NCBI RefSeq assembly: GCF_024679095.1
Contig: NC_066517.1
Span: 1,748,107 to 1,812,106 of the forward strand
DNA: 64,000 nucleotides
From: Eriocheir sinensis
Taxonomy: Eukaryota > Arthropoda > Malacostraca > Decapoda > Varunidae
Reading direction: 5' to 3'
Each line of letters begins with the position of its first letter. Position 1 is the stretch's first letter. A program made the translations under genes and the position numbers. This document shows positions 29,220 to 45,878 of this stretch, piece after piece. Under the pieces are notes generated by a model that ran no database searches, was not told where the DNA came from, and saw only the letters and a program-made list of their open reading frames with translations.

Positions 29220-29384
29220 GCATATAACACTTGCCGGCCTAACGTGATCTCCATAACTTGCCTTCTCGCCGCGCGTCACAATATTGTCTCGGGATTGGGT
29301 TAGTGACGCGCGCTTGGGACAGCGGCGCCGCTGCCAGACGTCTGTGGGGGGTTGTTTGGCGGCCTTTCAGTTATGAGAGGAGTA
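29220..29384. promoter_or_regulatory. CpG-rich patch (speculative regulatory region)
   Basis: This stretch is clearly richer in CG dinucleotides than its surroundings (CGCCGCGCGTCAC, GACGCGCGC, GGCGCCGC). Such patches can mark promoters, but no TATA box, initiator or linked coding exon was found. Confidence 0.2.
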
Positions 29385-30130
29385 CTTGTGTGTGTGTTTC
29401 TGCTGTTTGATGAGTGATTAGGGTTCTCGTCTTGGGGTCTTTGGATGAAATTGACTGCTGAGAGAGTTAGTTTAGGAAGAGCTTAGGCGCCGTGTCATGT
29501 ATTTCAATAGTGATACGATGAGTGTATATGTGTTTTTTCTGCTGTTTGATGAGTGATTAGGGTTTTCGTCTTGGGGTCTATGGATGAAATTGACTGCTGA
29601 AAGAGTTTGCATTTCAGTAGTGATATAATGAGTGTATATGTGTTTTCCTGCTGTTTGGTGAGTGATTAGGATTCCATTCTTTGGGGCTTTTGAAGAGTTA
29701 GACTGTTGAAAGAGTTTTTGTTCAGGCAGAGGTTTAGTTTCAGAAGATACTTATTGCATGAAGATTTTGAGCCCTTTGGTCTGGTGGTTGTTTCGTGCCC
29801 CTGAATAGTGATAGGATGAGTGTGTGTGTTTCTGCTGTTAGATACTGCCTTGGGGATTTTGAAGAGTTATACAGTTGAAAGAGTATTTATTTAAGGAGAG
29901 TTTTAGTCTAGGAAGATTTTCATAACCGGAAATTTCTGTGCCTTCATTTATCCTTCAATACCAATAGGATAAATTATATGTTTCCGTTGTTACATAAGTA
30001 CTTACCTTTCTCATCTTGGGGAAAATAAAATAAAAGTCTGACTCATGAAAGTGTTATAGTGTAGGAAGAATTTTAGCATAGGAAGATTTTTATCATTGGA
30101 AGATACTGTGCTTTCCTTCGTATCTTCAAA
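29385..30130. repeat. Degenerate tandem repeat (spacing about 109-183 bp)
   Basis: TGCTGTTTGATGAGTGATTAG recurs at 29401, 29540 and 29649, and as a decayed copy at 29832. It is followed by TCTTGGGG and GACTGCTGAAAGAG-type phrases, and a trace remains near 29970-30060. Similarity decays from left to right. Confidence 0.8.
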
Positions 30131-30676
<546 letters not shown>

Positions 30677-30929
30677 CTTAGAATTACGTAACTTGTTATC
30701 ACTACCAACTCATTTTTGTGTGAATTTAAAACCTCTTCCCCTCTCACTTCCTCCCTCTTCTTCCTCTTCTTCCTCCTGATCTTTTTCCTAATAGCTCATC
30801 ACAGATTTTTCCTTTATTTTTTCTATTATTTCTTGAGTTAGAAAAGTAGTGAAGACGAATTGTTTAGGAAGAGTCACACGATATCCTTGCACGATATCCA
30901 AGTTTCAACCTCTTTCAGAACCTACTCCA

Positions 30930-31010
<81 letters not shown>

Positions 31011-31144
31011 ATACGTGGTTTCAAGTGTGAGTGCGCGCCGAGTGAGGGAAAAAAATATTCGAGCGAAAAGTTAGTCCATTTGGCCAATGAAAACTTTTAA
31101 TTAAACACGTTGGGTCTAAGAGGAGCGATGTATTTTTTTGCTCT

Positions 31145-31187
<43 letters not shown>

Positions 31188-31440
31188 TTATCTAACAGCT
31201 GCAAGTTATTTTATGTTTTATTATTTTGCTGTCCTTGAACTGCCTCCACCTCGATATAAAAGTGTGTTTTTGCTTCCTTGTCTCTCCATCTCCGTCCTTC
31301 AGTTTGTTTATGGGTGCTTATCTCTCTGTTAGTCTGTCCGTTTTATCCAAACCTTCAACCACACTCCAAAATGGGGACAGAAGAATCATTCCCAGGATAT
31401 CCGATCTGCCACAAGCGATCATCTCAGTAATATGTTGGCC
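30677..31440. other. Mixed sequence with two (GT)n tracts
   Basis: (GT)n at 30934-31007 and 31148-31187. The sequence between and around them is unassigned. Confidence 0.7.
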
Positions 31441-32904
31441 AGTTACTCAGAGGGAAAAGGTTAAAGGGTGATAAGACAGAAGGGGGATGAGCAAGGGAAG
31501 ATAAAGGAGTGGGAAGGGAGAAGGATGATGGAGAAGAGGAAGGAACTAAGTTGAATATGAAGAAAGATGATGGAGGATGAGGAGGAATGGTGACAATAAA
31601 AATGGAGGGCGTTATTAAGTTATTGAGTTCATGAAGAAAGATGGTCAAGGATGCGAGGAGAGAGAATAAGAAAGGAGAGGGAATGTAAAGGAGGAGAGTT
31701 ACGAAGTTAATGAAGACCAAAGAGAAAAAAGAATGTTGTAGAGAGAAAAGGGAAAGACAACTGCAATACGAAATGGGATGAGAATAGGAAGAATAAAAAG
31801 AATGGAAAGGGATAAAGAGAAGGTAGAAGAGGGTAATTAGGTGCTTTAGCGGAGGAGAGCAGAAAGGTAAGGCAGTAATGAAGTATAGAGATTGCTGAAA
31901 GAAAAAATAATGAGCAAAAAGGAGAATAGCGGTTTAAGAGGAAATTATTAAGCAGTTGATGATGGAATAGAAAATGTTGAGATAGGTGGTCAGAGATTGC
32001 AGGAAGAAAAATGATAGAGAGAGATAGTGGCGGGGCCTCCAAAGATACCTGATCTGATTTTCACTATCCCATTACCTCTATCTTACTTCCTAATAGTCTC
32101 CAAATTCCTTCCCATCATCCTGCTAACTATTCTCTTCTCCTTTTTTCTTTCTGCTTTATTTCATCTTTTATGTTTTCCAGCACTCCGCCATTTTCTGCTC
32201 TCTGCCCATCATCATCAAATTTCTGCTCCTGCTTTCTCTTATTTCGTTTCCATTATCTTTTTTTTTGCCTCATTTTGCGTCCGGTTCTTCGATTTCTTCT
32301 TCCTCTTCCTCCTCCACGCTCTCATTCTCCTCTTCCTCCAACGCGTGGGCTGCCCTCCTCCATGTCCTCCTCCTCTTCACTCGGTTGCTTCTGCTCATTT
32401 AACAGCTATTTCCCGTCCTTCTCATATCTGCATTTGCTCTTTTCTGAATATATTCCTTACCCTCCTTTTCATGCACCCCAGCTCATCTTCATCCTGCTTA
32501 TCTTCCTTCCTCCTCCTCCTCCTCCTCTGCCTTTCCGTTCCTGCTTTTATTCCTCTTCTTCATCTCTCTGCTGCTCCTCCACTTCCTTACTCTCCGTCTC
32601 CTTGCTCATCTTTCCGGTCCTCCTCCTCTTCCTCGTTAACTCGTTCCTCTCTCTTGGGAGGTCAAAAAACATACCGGAGATGAGATGAGGTGAGGATGCT
32701 CTTGAGGAAGGAGAGGAAATGTAAAGTCAAAAAGAAAGGACCAAGGAAAATTGGGAAAGAAAAAGAAGAGACAAAAAAATATAACGTTGGATGGACAAAG
32801 ACGAGATAACCAGCAATTCGTCAGTGCTAACAAGTGTTGACTTCGATGATGGGAAGAAGGGAAGTCGAAGGGAAGAGTCCAAAGAAATGAAAAAAAGGGA
32901 AAGT
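31441..32904. other. Purine-rich block followed by pyrimidine-rich block
   Basis: 31441-32030 is G/A-rich and 32040-32680 is C/T-rich on the same strand, with the switch near 32035. 32690-32900 is purine-rich again. Open frames here are compositional. No gene recognised. Confidence 0.6.
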
Positions 32905-33900
32905 TGAAAATAATAAACTTTACTGATGCATTATATTTTTTTCCTTATTTACATCTTATTTCATTCTCTCGTTATTCCGTCAGTTCTCCTGTTTCTCCAT
33001 TTCCCTCTTCTATTCCTCTGTTAAAAGGGAAAAGAAAGGGGGAATTATCAACTTTACTCTGCATTGCCTTCTTTATTTACTTCTCATCTGCATCATCTCG
33101 TTATTCCGTATCTCATTCATGCATTCCGTCTATTCTTCTCTTTCTCATTTCTCTCCTCCACTTCTCTGTTTGATAAAAAAATGAAAAGGAAGAGAAAATT
33201 ATAACCTTCCTGATGCTTCGTTTTCTTCATTTTTCATCTCATTTGCTTTCTTTATTTCGTCACCCATTCAAGCATTTTCTCTATTCTCCTGTTTCCCATT
33301 TCACTCTTCCATTCCTCTGTTTGCTTCTATATTTGCGGGGGGGAATTATGTCCGTTACTGATGCATACTCGTAGACTTTTCATTCACATATCATTTCCTT
33401 TCTTCCTTTATTCCGTCACTCTTTCATGCATTTTGACTAATCTTCTCTTTCTAATTCCCCTCCTCCATTCCTCTGTTTGTTCCTCTGCTTGTTGGGGGGA
33501 GTTATGTGCGTTACTGATGCATAGTCGTAGGCTTTTCATTCCCATCTCATTCAACGTTGCCAGATTGTCGTACTCAGCCTCCTATGTTGCCGATGTCCGA
33601 CACAAAAATTGCCTCCTCAACCCAATAACTGCCTTCATATATAGTTATCGTTGAAATGTTTAGTTATTGGTGTTTTTTGGCAATAGTTATGGCTTAGAAA
33701 CTGGTAAATACGAAGCTCTGAGTACGATAATCTGGTAACTTTGATCTCATTTGCTCTCTTTCAATATTCCGTCACTCATTCATGCATTCATTCAATCCTG
33801 CATTTCGCCAATTCTTCTCTCTCTCATTCCCTCTTCCCTCCCCCTACCCCTGTTTGTTGTTTTCTCTTCATATTCGTCCCTCTCCACCTCCTGTTTGTTC
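32905..33900. repeat. Tandem repeat, unit about 129-158 bp, interrupted by a MITE
   Basis: Units align on the TACTGATGCAT-type phrase near 32921, 33050, 33208, 33356 and 33511, followed by TCATCTCATT, TTATTCCGTCAC, TCATGCATT and CATTCCTCTGTTTG. After the insertion at 33552-33743 the unit resumes exactly at its ATCTCATTTGC step. Confidence 0.85.
33552..33743. mobile_element. MITE, 192 bp, with 8-bp target-site duplication
   Basis: The left terminus CAACGTTGCCAGATTGTCG and the right terminus, reverse-complemented as CAAAGTTACCAGATTATCG, form terminal inverted repeats of about 25 bp with three mismatches (both continue TACTCAG). The 8-bp ATCTCATT stands on both sides (33544-33551 and 33744-33751). 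An 8-bp duplication is the hallmark of hAT transposase insertion, so a non-autonomous hAT-type element is inferred. There is no coding capacity. The insertion interrupts a tandem repeat whose intact unit shows the empty site. Confidence 0.85.
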
Positions 33901-34929
<1,029 letters not shown>

Positions 34930-35145
34930 CTTCGTTTATTTGTCTTTTCTTTAATCAGGGTTACTTAGATTTGTTTTTGGTTGTCGTTCTTTTTCTTCTC
35001 TTCTAGGTTTCGTGTCTCGTGTAGCTGAGTGTTCGGTTTTCTTAGTTTATTTGTCGTCTCGTTTATCATAGTTACACCTGTTCTTAGTGGTCGTTCTCTT
35101 TGTCTTTCCTCTCTCTACTAGGTTTCATGTCTCCTGTAGCTCTTG
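34930..35145. repeat. Two-copy tandem duplication, about 110-115 bp
   Basis: GTTTATTTGTC occurs at 34935 and 35045. CTAGGTTTCGTGTCTCGTGTAGCT at about 35004 is matched by a close copy at about 35119. The copies differ at many positions. Confidence 0.7.
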
Positions 35146-35831
35146 TGCTCCCCTTTAAATTGGCAGTCAAGTTTTTTCCACCTTTTTATTTCCGTCCTGT
35201 GTGCTTCATCCTCTTTTTTTTCCTGGTACCTGTGTTTTGGTATATGTTTGAACGTGTGTGTGCTTGTGTGTTCCCTGTATGTTTGTCTGTTTTTAAATGT
35301 GTATGAGTGGAAATCTGTTTTGTGTATGTTCGTCTGTCTTTTTTCTATCTTTGGGTGTATGTCTAAAACTGTCGATTTGCCTTGTTTCTCTAGGTATTTC
35401 CATGTAGTTATTGCTATTACACCATTAAGCTGCACTTTTGCGTGTGTGTGTGAGTGTCTGTGTGCATGCGTGTGTCTGAGTTTACTCCCCATGCACACAC
35501 TAGAGTATTTCGTTGAAGAGAGATTTCAGAATTTTCATGTAGTGTGTCCAGCTTTTTTAACATCATCTCAGAAACGAGTCATTTGCTTTCACATTCTAAT
35601 TGGCGCGTGTTTTTACTCTGCGTAACTTTGATGGCTTGATTCAGCGGCTTTGCTCATCTGCATGCTGCTGGTCAGTGCATATTTCTGTTGGCCGTGAATG
35701 GGGGTGGAGAAACTGACTTACCGAAATGGTTATAGGTATGTTTATATTAGTTTATAGTTTACTTTTTTTTTTTTTCATTTTAAGGATTGATGGGAGGTAG
35801 ATACTGTTACTTGGCCTTTATGTCCTTGGGA
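35146..35831. other. Unassigned, GT-leaning
   Basis: Imperfect GT-rich sequence at 35240-35480. No gene recognised. Confidence 0.5.
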
Positions 35832-36599
<768 letters not shown>

Positions 36600-36882
36600 T
36601 AACCGTGTATATATTTATCAGGACCCCTAAAATTCTGTGCTTAGGTTTTCTTTTTCCTCCTGCAACCAATGACCACCAAATAGTCTTAATTTTAGTGTAG
36701 TTCTTGGTATATTATGTGTGACCTTGTTGCTTCTAGGTGACCGTGTATATATGTATCAGTGCACGTAAGTTCAGTGTTTAAGTTGTTTTCTTCCTCCCCT
36801 TGCCGCCAGTGACCACCAAATAGCGTTAATTTTTGTGGAGATCCTGATGTATTTTGTGTTTCCTTGTTACGTGCGGAACATT
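36600..36882. repeat. Two-copy tandem duplication, period 138 bp
   Basis: ACCGTGTATATAT begins at 36602 and 36740. GTGACCACCAAATAG-type phrases follow at the same offset in both copies. Confidence 0.85.
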
Positions 36883-37064
36883 CACTACATTTCAGGAATT
36901 CAGGAAGTTCGTAAGCGCCTAACCTTCCCTCATAATTTCCGGGTCGCAGCTTCCCACTAATTGCTTTACACTACATTTGATGCTCATTTTTTAAAGCAAG
37001 TTTTCGTCCCCCGAACAAGAACATTTTGCCGCGAGGGGAACGGATTGCCAGTGTGTGTGTTTGG

Positions 37065-37069
<5 letters not shown>
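36883..37069. other. Unassigned spacer
   Basis: Mixed composition, nothing recognised. Confidence 0.5.
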
Positions 37070-38337
<1,268 letters not shown>

Positions 38338-38346
38338 ACACACACA

Positions 38347-38414
<68 letters not shown>
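38338..38414. repeat. (CA)n microsatellite
   Basis: A CA run with one AAAC interruption near its start. Confidence 0.97.
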
Positions 38415-40179
<1,765 letters not shown>

Positions 40180-40356
40180 CAGGTTACTGGTGCGTGCCTA
40201 GTACCGCCGGTAAAACGAGGAGCAGGCCTCCACCTGTGCCCCTGAAACTACACCTCAGCCATTGTGAGTATTAGGGGGGATTCTGGGGCTGCCCTGTGTA
40301 GGCCACTCGTCCTCTTCCAGTCTCCCTGTATTTCTATATTCGTATGTTCTTATGTA
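40180..40356. repeat. Possible dispersed repeat (low confidence)
   Basis: A GC-rich block ends in CTGTATTTCTATATTCGTATGT and TCTTATGT, a tail style I associate with short interspersed repeats in decapod genomes. No second copy exists in this window, so the call is from memory and unverified. Confidence 0.25.
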
Positions 40357-41003
40357 ATGAAGTCATTTTCCACCACAGCTTAGGTTACCAATAGTGTAAG
40401 TTAAGGTTAGTAATTTCCTCTTATTTCTCTCTCTACTGTAAAATTTCCATGGCCCTTTCTTCTTTAAAGGTACATGGTGTTCTCTTCTAACTATTTCCTG
40501 CCGGCACGTTGCCGGAGGGGGAGGTGGGTGGGGAGGAGCCTTCATCTTTTCTGTCCTGTCCTACCACACGTAGATTACTAGTAGTAGCGGTAGTAAACAG
40601 ACACCCTCGTCATAGACCGATAGGTCTTCTGGTGTCTGTTCTTCCTATGTATTCCTATGTATTCCTCCTCCTCGACCTCGTTTTGCTTTTCTTTATTCAT
40701 CTTATTTCAGGTCTCCTTTCTCTACTATTCCTTCAACCTTTCTCGTAAATATTTCTTGTTGTTGTTGATATCCGCTCTCGCTCACTTCCACTCGTTATAT
40801 ATATCTTCGTTTTTTATTAGCTACTTCAGTTTCCTGTTTTTATTATGATTCCGTCCAACTTTCTCGTTAATCCTTCCTGTTGTTGTTGACTTACTTTTCC
40901 GATGACCTCCTGCGTAAATATCTTTCTTATCCACACCCTTAATCTTTTTCCATGATCTCCCCTTACTCCTCCTTCTCCTTCCTCCTTCTCCTCCTCCTCC
41001 GCC

Positions 41004-41038
<35 letters not shown>

Positions 41039-41196
41039 CTCCTCCTCCTCCTCCTCCAGCCCACCACAAATGGAGGCAGAGTACATTCCTTCCTCCACCA
41101 AGCCAGACAAATATTTCCTGGGAATTTTACGATCGGCAGCGAAAGGCGTGTGGGGCGAGGCTGTCTTAATATATATCACCTTTAGAGGCTGGCTGA

Positions 41197-41199
<3 letters not shown>
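40357..41199. other. Unassigned, with CTC/CCT-rich stretch
   Basis: CTC/TCC trinucleotide-rich at 40970-41057. A doubled CCTATGTATT lies at 40644-40666. No gene recognised. Confidence 0.5.

Positions 41200-41252
<53 letters not shown>
41200..41252. repeat. (GA)n microsatellite
   Basis: A pure GA run. Confidence 0.95.
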
Positions 41253-41257
<5 letters not shown>

Positions 41258-41394
41258 AGAGTTATGTGTTTATATATGAGCGCATAACTAAGGCTACAGT
41301 GCAATATTGTGTAATACAAATTAATAATATCAAGACGGTTTGCATTTATGGCGGGAAATATTCAGCCATTTGTATCTTGTGAAGGGAAATATGA
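41253..41394. other. Unassigned spacer
   Basis: AT-rich, nothing recognised. Confidence 0.5.
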
Positions 41395-41520
41395 GGAGCT
41401 ACTACTTTTGCTACTACTGCTACTATTACTACTACTACTACTACTACTACTATTACCACCACTACTACTACTACTGCTACTACCACTACAACTACTACTA
41501 CTACTACTACTACTACTGCT
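41395..41520. repeat. Interrupted (CTA)n trinucleotide repeat
   Basis: CTA repeats with TTA, CCA, CTG and ACA variants. It ends exactly where the truncated retrotransposon begins. Confidence 0.92.
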
Positions 41521-43393
41521 ATTTAAGGACTATAAAATTGGTGCTGTCACTGAGGCTCAATACAAACAATACCGTAACATCCTAAATAATACTATAAGAC
41601 AAGCTAAAAAATCTTACTATATGGCTCAATTCACTAGTTTTGAAAATAACACCCGTAAAATATGGCGAACAATCCACCAACTTTCTAATCATGACCATAA
41701 GAAGAGTTCCACAAATAACATAATCTATAATGGTAAAAAACTCTCTGAACCTTTACAAATTGCACAAGCTTTTAATGAATTTTACACAAATGCTGCGCCT
41801 AAAATAGATCACAGTCTACCACCTTCCACCACAGACCCTCTCAGCTTTCTTCAAGGTGACTTTCCTCATTCAATGACAATTCCTATAATTATCCACCAAG
41901 ATGTAATTACTGTAATTAATTCCCTTAAAAACAAAAAGTGCAATGTGCATGAAATCCCAGTATCTGTATTAAAAACCAGCAAAAACCAACTTGCAATACC
42001 CTTGTCCATACTCTTTAATAATTCTATCAATAATGGTAAATTTCCTCAACTCCTAAAACATGCAACTGTTGTCCCCATCCATAAGAAAGGTCCCAAAGAT
42101 GAACTAAGTAATTATAGACCAATATCCTTACTAAATGTTTTTTCTAAGATCTTTGAAAAAGTAATGAAAAAATTTCTCATAAATTTTCTTGAAACTAAAA
42201 ACATACTTAATCCAAGTCAGTTTGGTTTTCGTCGTGGTCTAAACACTTTCGATGCCTTGAGAACTTATTCAGAATAAATCTATAACACTTTAGATAATAA
42301 ACAGTCATTACTAAGCATCTTTGTTGACTTCACCAAAGCTTTTGATACAGTCAGACACGATATATTATTACGTAAGTTGTATTACTATGGAATTAGAGGT
42401 ATTATTCATGACTGGTTTCAGGATTACTTGTCCCACAGAACTCAATCAACCAAATTCCACACTTGTCTATCTGCATCTCTACCTATTCAATACGGTGTTC
42501 CACAGGGCAGTGTCTTGGGTCCAATCATGTTTCTCTTATATATAAATGATATTACTTACATATTTACAAACCTTAAAACAATCCTTTTCGCAGATGACTC
42601 AACCTTAAATATTACTGGTGAAAATCCTACTGACATGATACATATAGCAAACACTGACCTACAAACCTTTCATAAATGGTGTCTGAGTAATAGATTAACA
42701 GTGAACTTAAACAAAACATTTTATATGCTGTTTACTAATAAGTCACCATCAATGCTTCCGTCCCTATTTTTTTCCCAAGACATTATAAGCAGAACTAATA
42801 AACATACATTATTAGGAATAACGTATGATGATACCATGACCTTTAAGCATCACGTAACAAACCAAATCCTTAAATTATCCAGGCTAGTATCTCTGTTATA
42901 TCAAATTAAAGAATTAATGCCCATTGATGTTTTGAAAATGTTATATAACGCACATGTCTTACCACACCTGTATTACTGTACGCCTATCTGGTGCAACACC
43001 TACCCCACACACCTGTTACCTCTGTTTAGACTTCAAAATAAAATAATAAGAATTATTACAAACAGTGACTACTTTGCCCACACACAACCTCTCTTTAAAG
43101 AAACAAATTCCTTAAAACTTTTTGACATAAATAAGCTACAAATTGGCATTTACATGTATAAAAAGATCAAAAGTGAAACCTCCGTGTCCTTACAGCCACA
43201 ACATACTTATTTCACCCGTACTCATGAAAATTTACGTACACCTGCCCATAATTTCACACTTTTTCAACACTCACTTTTTTATTCAGGACCTAAAACATGG
43301 AATTCTATTCCTAATAATATTAAGGCTCTAAATTCAATACACTCCTTTAAAAAACAATTTAAAAAACATATTGTTCTCAATTATAATTATTAA
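41521..43393 (+). pseudogene. Reverse transcriptase with one in-frame stop
   Basis: One reading frame runs from the repeat junction to a TAA at 43391-43393. It is interrupted only by a TAA at 42275-42277; both flanking segments are in the same frame. Before the stop come the linker, VVPIHKKG, NYRPISLLN and QFGFRRG. After it come VDFTKAFDTVRH, YGVPQGSVLGP and the catalytic FADD (42587-42598, residues 71-74 from the codon at 42377). The C-terminal part includes YCTPIW and NKLQIGIYMYK and closes the domain. With a single nonsense mutation this is the least decayed RT in the window, but the missing endonuclease shows it was dead on arrival. Confidence 0.9.
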
Positions 43394-43611
43394 GTCCATG
43401 TATCATCTGTCAGAGTGTGTCCTCAGCTTAATCAATTATTACCTTATACTATTATTATTGTATTAATGCTATTACTTCTTACATTATCAGTTACTGTACT
43501 ACCATATTATTTTTATAAATCAATTACAATTTTTGTACTAATGATATTGTGTTAATATTATCACTTTAATTATTATTTACACTACTATTATTTAATAATT
43601 ATCACAATGTT

Positions 43612-43635
43612 AATTATTATTATTATTTCTATAAC

Positions 43636-43683
<48 letters not shown>

Positions 43684-43685
43684 CA
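43612..43685. repeat. (TTA)n repeat in the element 3' region
   Basis: TTA run with ATC interruptions. Confidence 0.9.
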
Positions 43686-43727
43686 TTATTATCATCATTT
43701 TACTTTTGTCAATATATTATATGTTTG

Positions 43728-43895
<168 letters not shown>

Positions 43896-44050
43896 TTGCT
43901 TTTTCCACTATTGATTAAATCCGGAACCTAAGTTCCAGTACTGCCCAAAAAGCATACAGCCTTAAATGGGCTCCCTGCACTAGTAAATTATTGTAAATAC
44001 ATAATTGTATAAAAAAGGGATAATAAAATGTTTCAAATGTTTTTTTCAAA

Positions 44051-44640
44051 TGTTTCCCCCTTCCAACACACTAAAACATGACTTCAGATTATGTCATCCA
44101 GCACATTACAAATTTCCTGCCTCTAGTCTCCTTTTTTCCTTTCATTTAGTAATACTTGTGATTTCGCTCCCCTCTCCCCGCCCAGACTAATCCAGCCTTT
44201 GAATATTTAGTTGAGTCTACGCATTTGCTTTATACGTTTTCTCTCTTCCTCGTCCCTCTTTTCCTCTCGCTCTTTCTCTTTTCACAGTTTTCGCCTCGAG
44301 ATTATTGCTAATGAATACGGATTATGATTTACTGCCGAGAGAGAGAGAGAGAGAGAGAGAGAGTGAGACTTATGAGCATACCGTCTTCTCTCAAAGTATT
44401 TCATTTTTTTTTTTTTCTTTGTGGTGCGCCTGAGCCAATATTCTTGTAAGCTACATGCAAAAGATAGATGCTCGTGGAAGTGGCAAGGAGTTAATATCCA
44501 AGACTTTTCTTTTTACTCTTTTGAATTCTAAGGAAACTTCTGAGCACCGGAATTCTTTTTGGTCAATGCATGTGTCTCTGCGATCCTTTTTTTCAACATT
44601 CTTTTTACTGCAGAGGAAACAGTTCACGGGCAGCTCACGG
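44051..44640. other. Unassigned spacer
   Basis: T-rich and mixed sequence, a short (GA)n at 44337-44363. A TTTCAAATGTTT phrase is doubled at 44030-44056. No gene recognised. Confidence 0.5.
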
Positions 44641-45010
44641 TCAATTTCGGGAGGAGAGGTGCCCTGATACCCTCCTCTTGAAAGAGTTCAAGTCGTAGGC
44701 AGGAGGAAATACAGATGAAGGAAGATTGTTCCAGAGTGTACCAGCGTGAGGGATGAAAGAATGAAAATGCTGGTTAACTCGTGCGTAAGGGATTTGGACA
44801 GTAAAGGGATGAGCTTCAATAGAAAGTCGTGTATGGCGAGGCAGCGGGAGGGGGGGAGGCATGCAGTTAGCAAGTTCAGAAGAGCAGTCAGCGTGAAAAT
44901 ATCTATAGAAGATAGAAAGAGAGGCAACATGGCGGCGGAATTTACGAGGTAGAAGACTATCAGTAGGAGGAGGAGAGCTGATGAGACGAAGAGCCTTAGA
45001 CTCCACTCAT
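44641..45010 (-). pseudogene. C-terminal RT fragment of a family 2 element
   Basis: The minus strand encodes about 120 residues starting ESKALRLISSPPPTD and ending GHLSSRN before a stop, nearly colinear with the last 120 residues of the RT at 13992-15719 (EAKALRLISS to GHLSSRI). Most differences are single substitutions. Homology starts abruptly at about 45010 and ends just after the stop codon at CGAAATTGACC, so both the 5' part and the 3' tail are missing. There is no poly(A), so it is a fragment rather than a simple truncated insertion. Confidence 0.9.
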
Positions 45011-45620
45011 ACCTTTTGCATACCTGTTTATAATTTAAGCGATGTTTCTTCTTCAGGTATTTAAGTATGAGCGTAGTGTATATTCTGTTTGTGAGGTGTG
45101 TGTGTATGTGCATGCCTCTGTGAGATTGAGTTTCTGTGTGTGTCTTTATAGTATGCATGTATGTGTTTGTGTTCGTTTGTGTGCTCGTTCTTGTGTGTTC
45201 ATACCGTTTTTCACACACTTTTCACTATATTTCCATTGCTCATACTAGAAAGGCAAGTTAGAAGAACCCAATACGATATAACAAATGCATCGTTCCTTCA
45301 CTTGTATTTTCTCTTTGTCTAGCATGAAAACGTTCCACCCTCCAAAGAACCCTCCGGAGCACCCTCACAGCCGAAGTAAATGGTCATGTAGGGCGTGTAG
45401 GGCGACCCGGGGGCTGATGAATAAGTTGTCAGGGCCGAGGGGAGGCGCGGAGGGACAAATGAACAGCACGTGGATGAGCCTCGTTCGTTACGCTCTCCGC
45501 TTGCCGCGTTTATGACTCCGTGTTCGTCTCGTGCAAAGTTATGACGTTTATTTTCACCGTTTTGTCGTTTATGGCGCGGTGTTAGTAAAGTTTAACAGCT
45601 TATTTGTCGTTTTTTCATAA
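45011..45620. other. Unassigned spacer
   Basis: GT-leaning at 45050-45200 and GC-richer at 45340-45510. A 76-codon frame at 45285-45515 has no recognisable feature. Confidence 0.5.
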
Positions 45621-45878
45621 ATATATCGTCACCCTCATAAAATAATCGCCTAAGTCATTTTTCAAAGATTTCCAGGTTTTTGTCTACATAAATTTTTCAA
45701 CAGGTGACGCCCATTTTTTGTATAGTTGCCTTCGTCATTCAGGGTTTGAGTGTTCTAGAATCGGCCTTTTCATTTCTGTCCAAATCTTAAGCCAAATGAG
45801 ATAATGACTTCTTTTATGATTTCCTGTAAAGTAGAAAATAATGACTTAGGCGGTTTGTTTACGAAGGTGACGATATAT
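45621..45878. mobile_element. MITE-like element with about 42-bp terminal inverted repeats
   Basis: The left end reads ATATATCGTCACCCTC, then CGCCTAAGTCATT. The right end, reverse-complemented, reads ATATATCGTCACCTTCG, then CGCCTAAGTCATT. The arms match over about 42 bp with a few differences, around a core of about 170 bp with no coding capacity. The TA-rich ends prevent a secure target-site duplication call; a TA duplication (Tc1/mariner type) is possible. Confidence 0.75.

Noticed and set aside
29000..29254. Thr-His-rich short protein
   Set aside because: It is a translation of imperfect CACACG repeats with no supporting signal.
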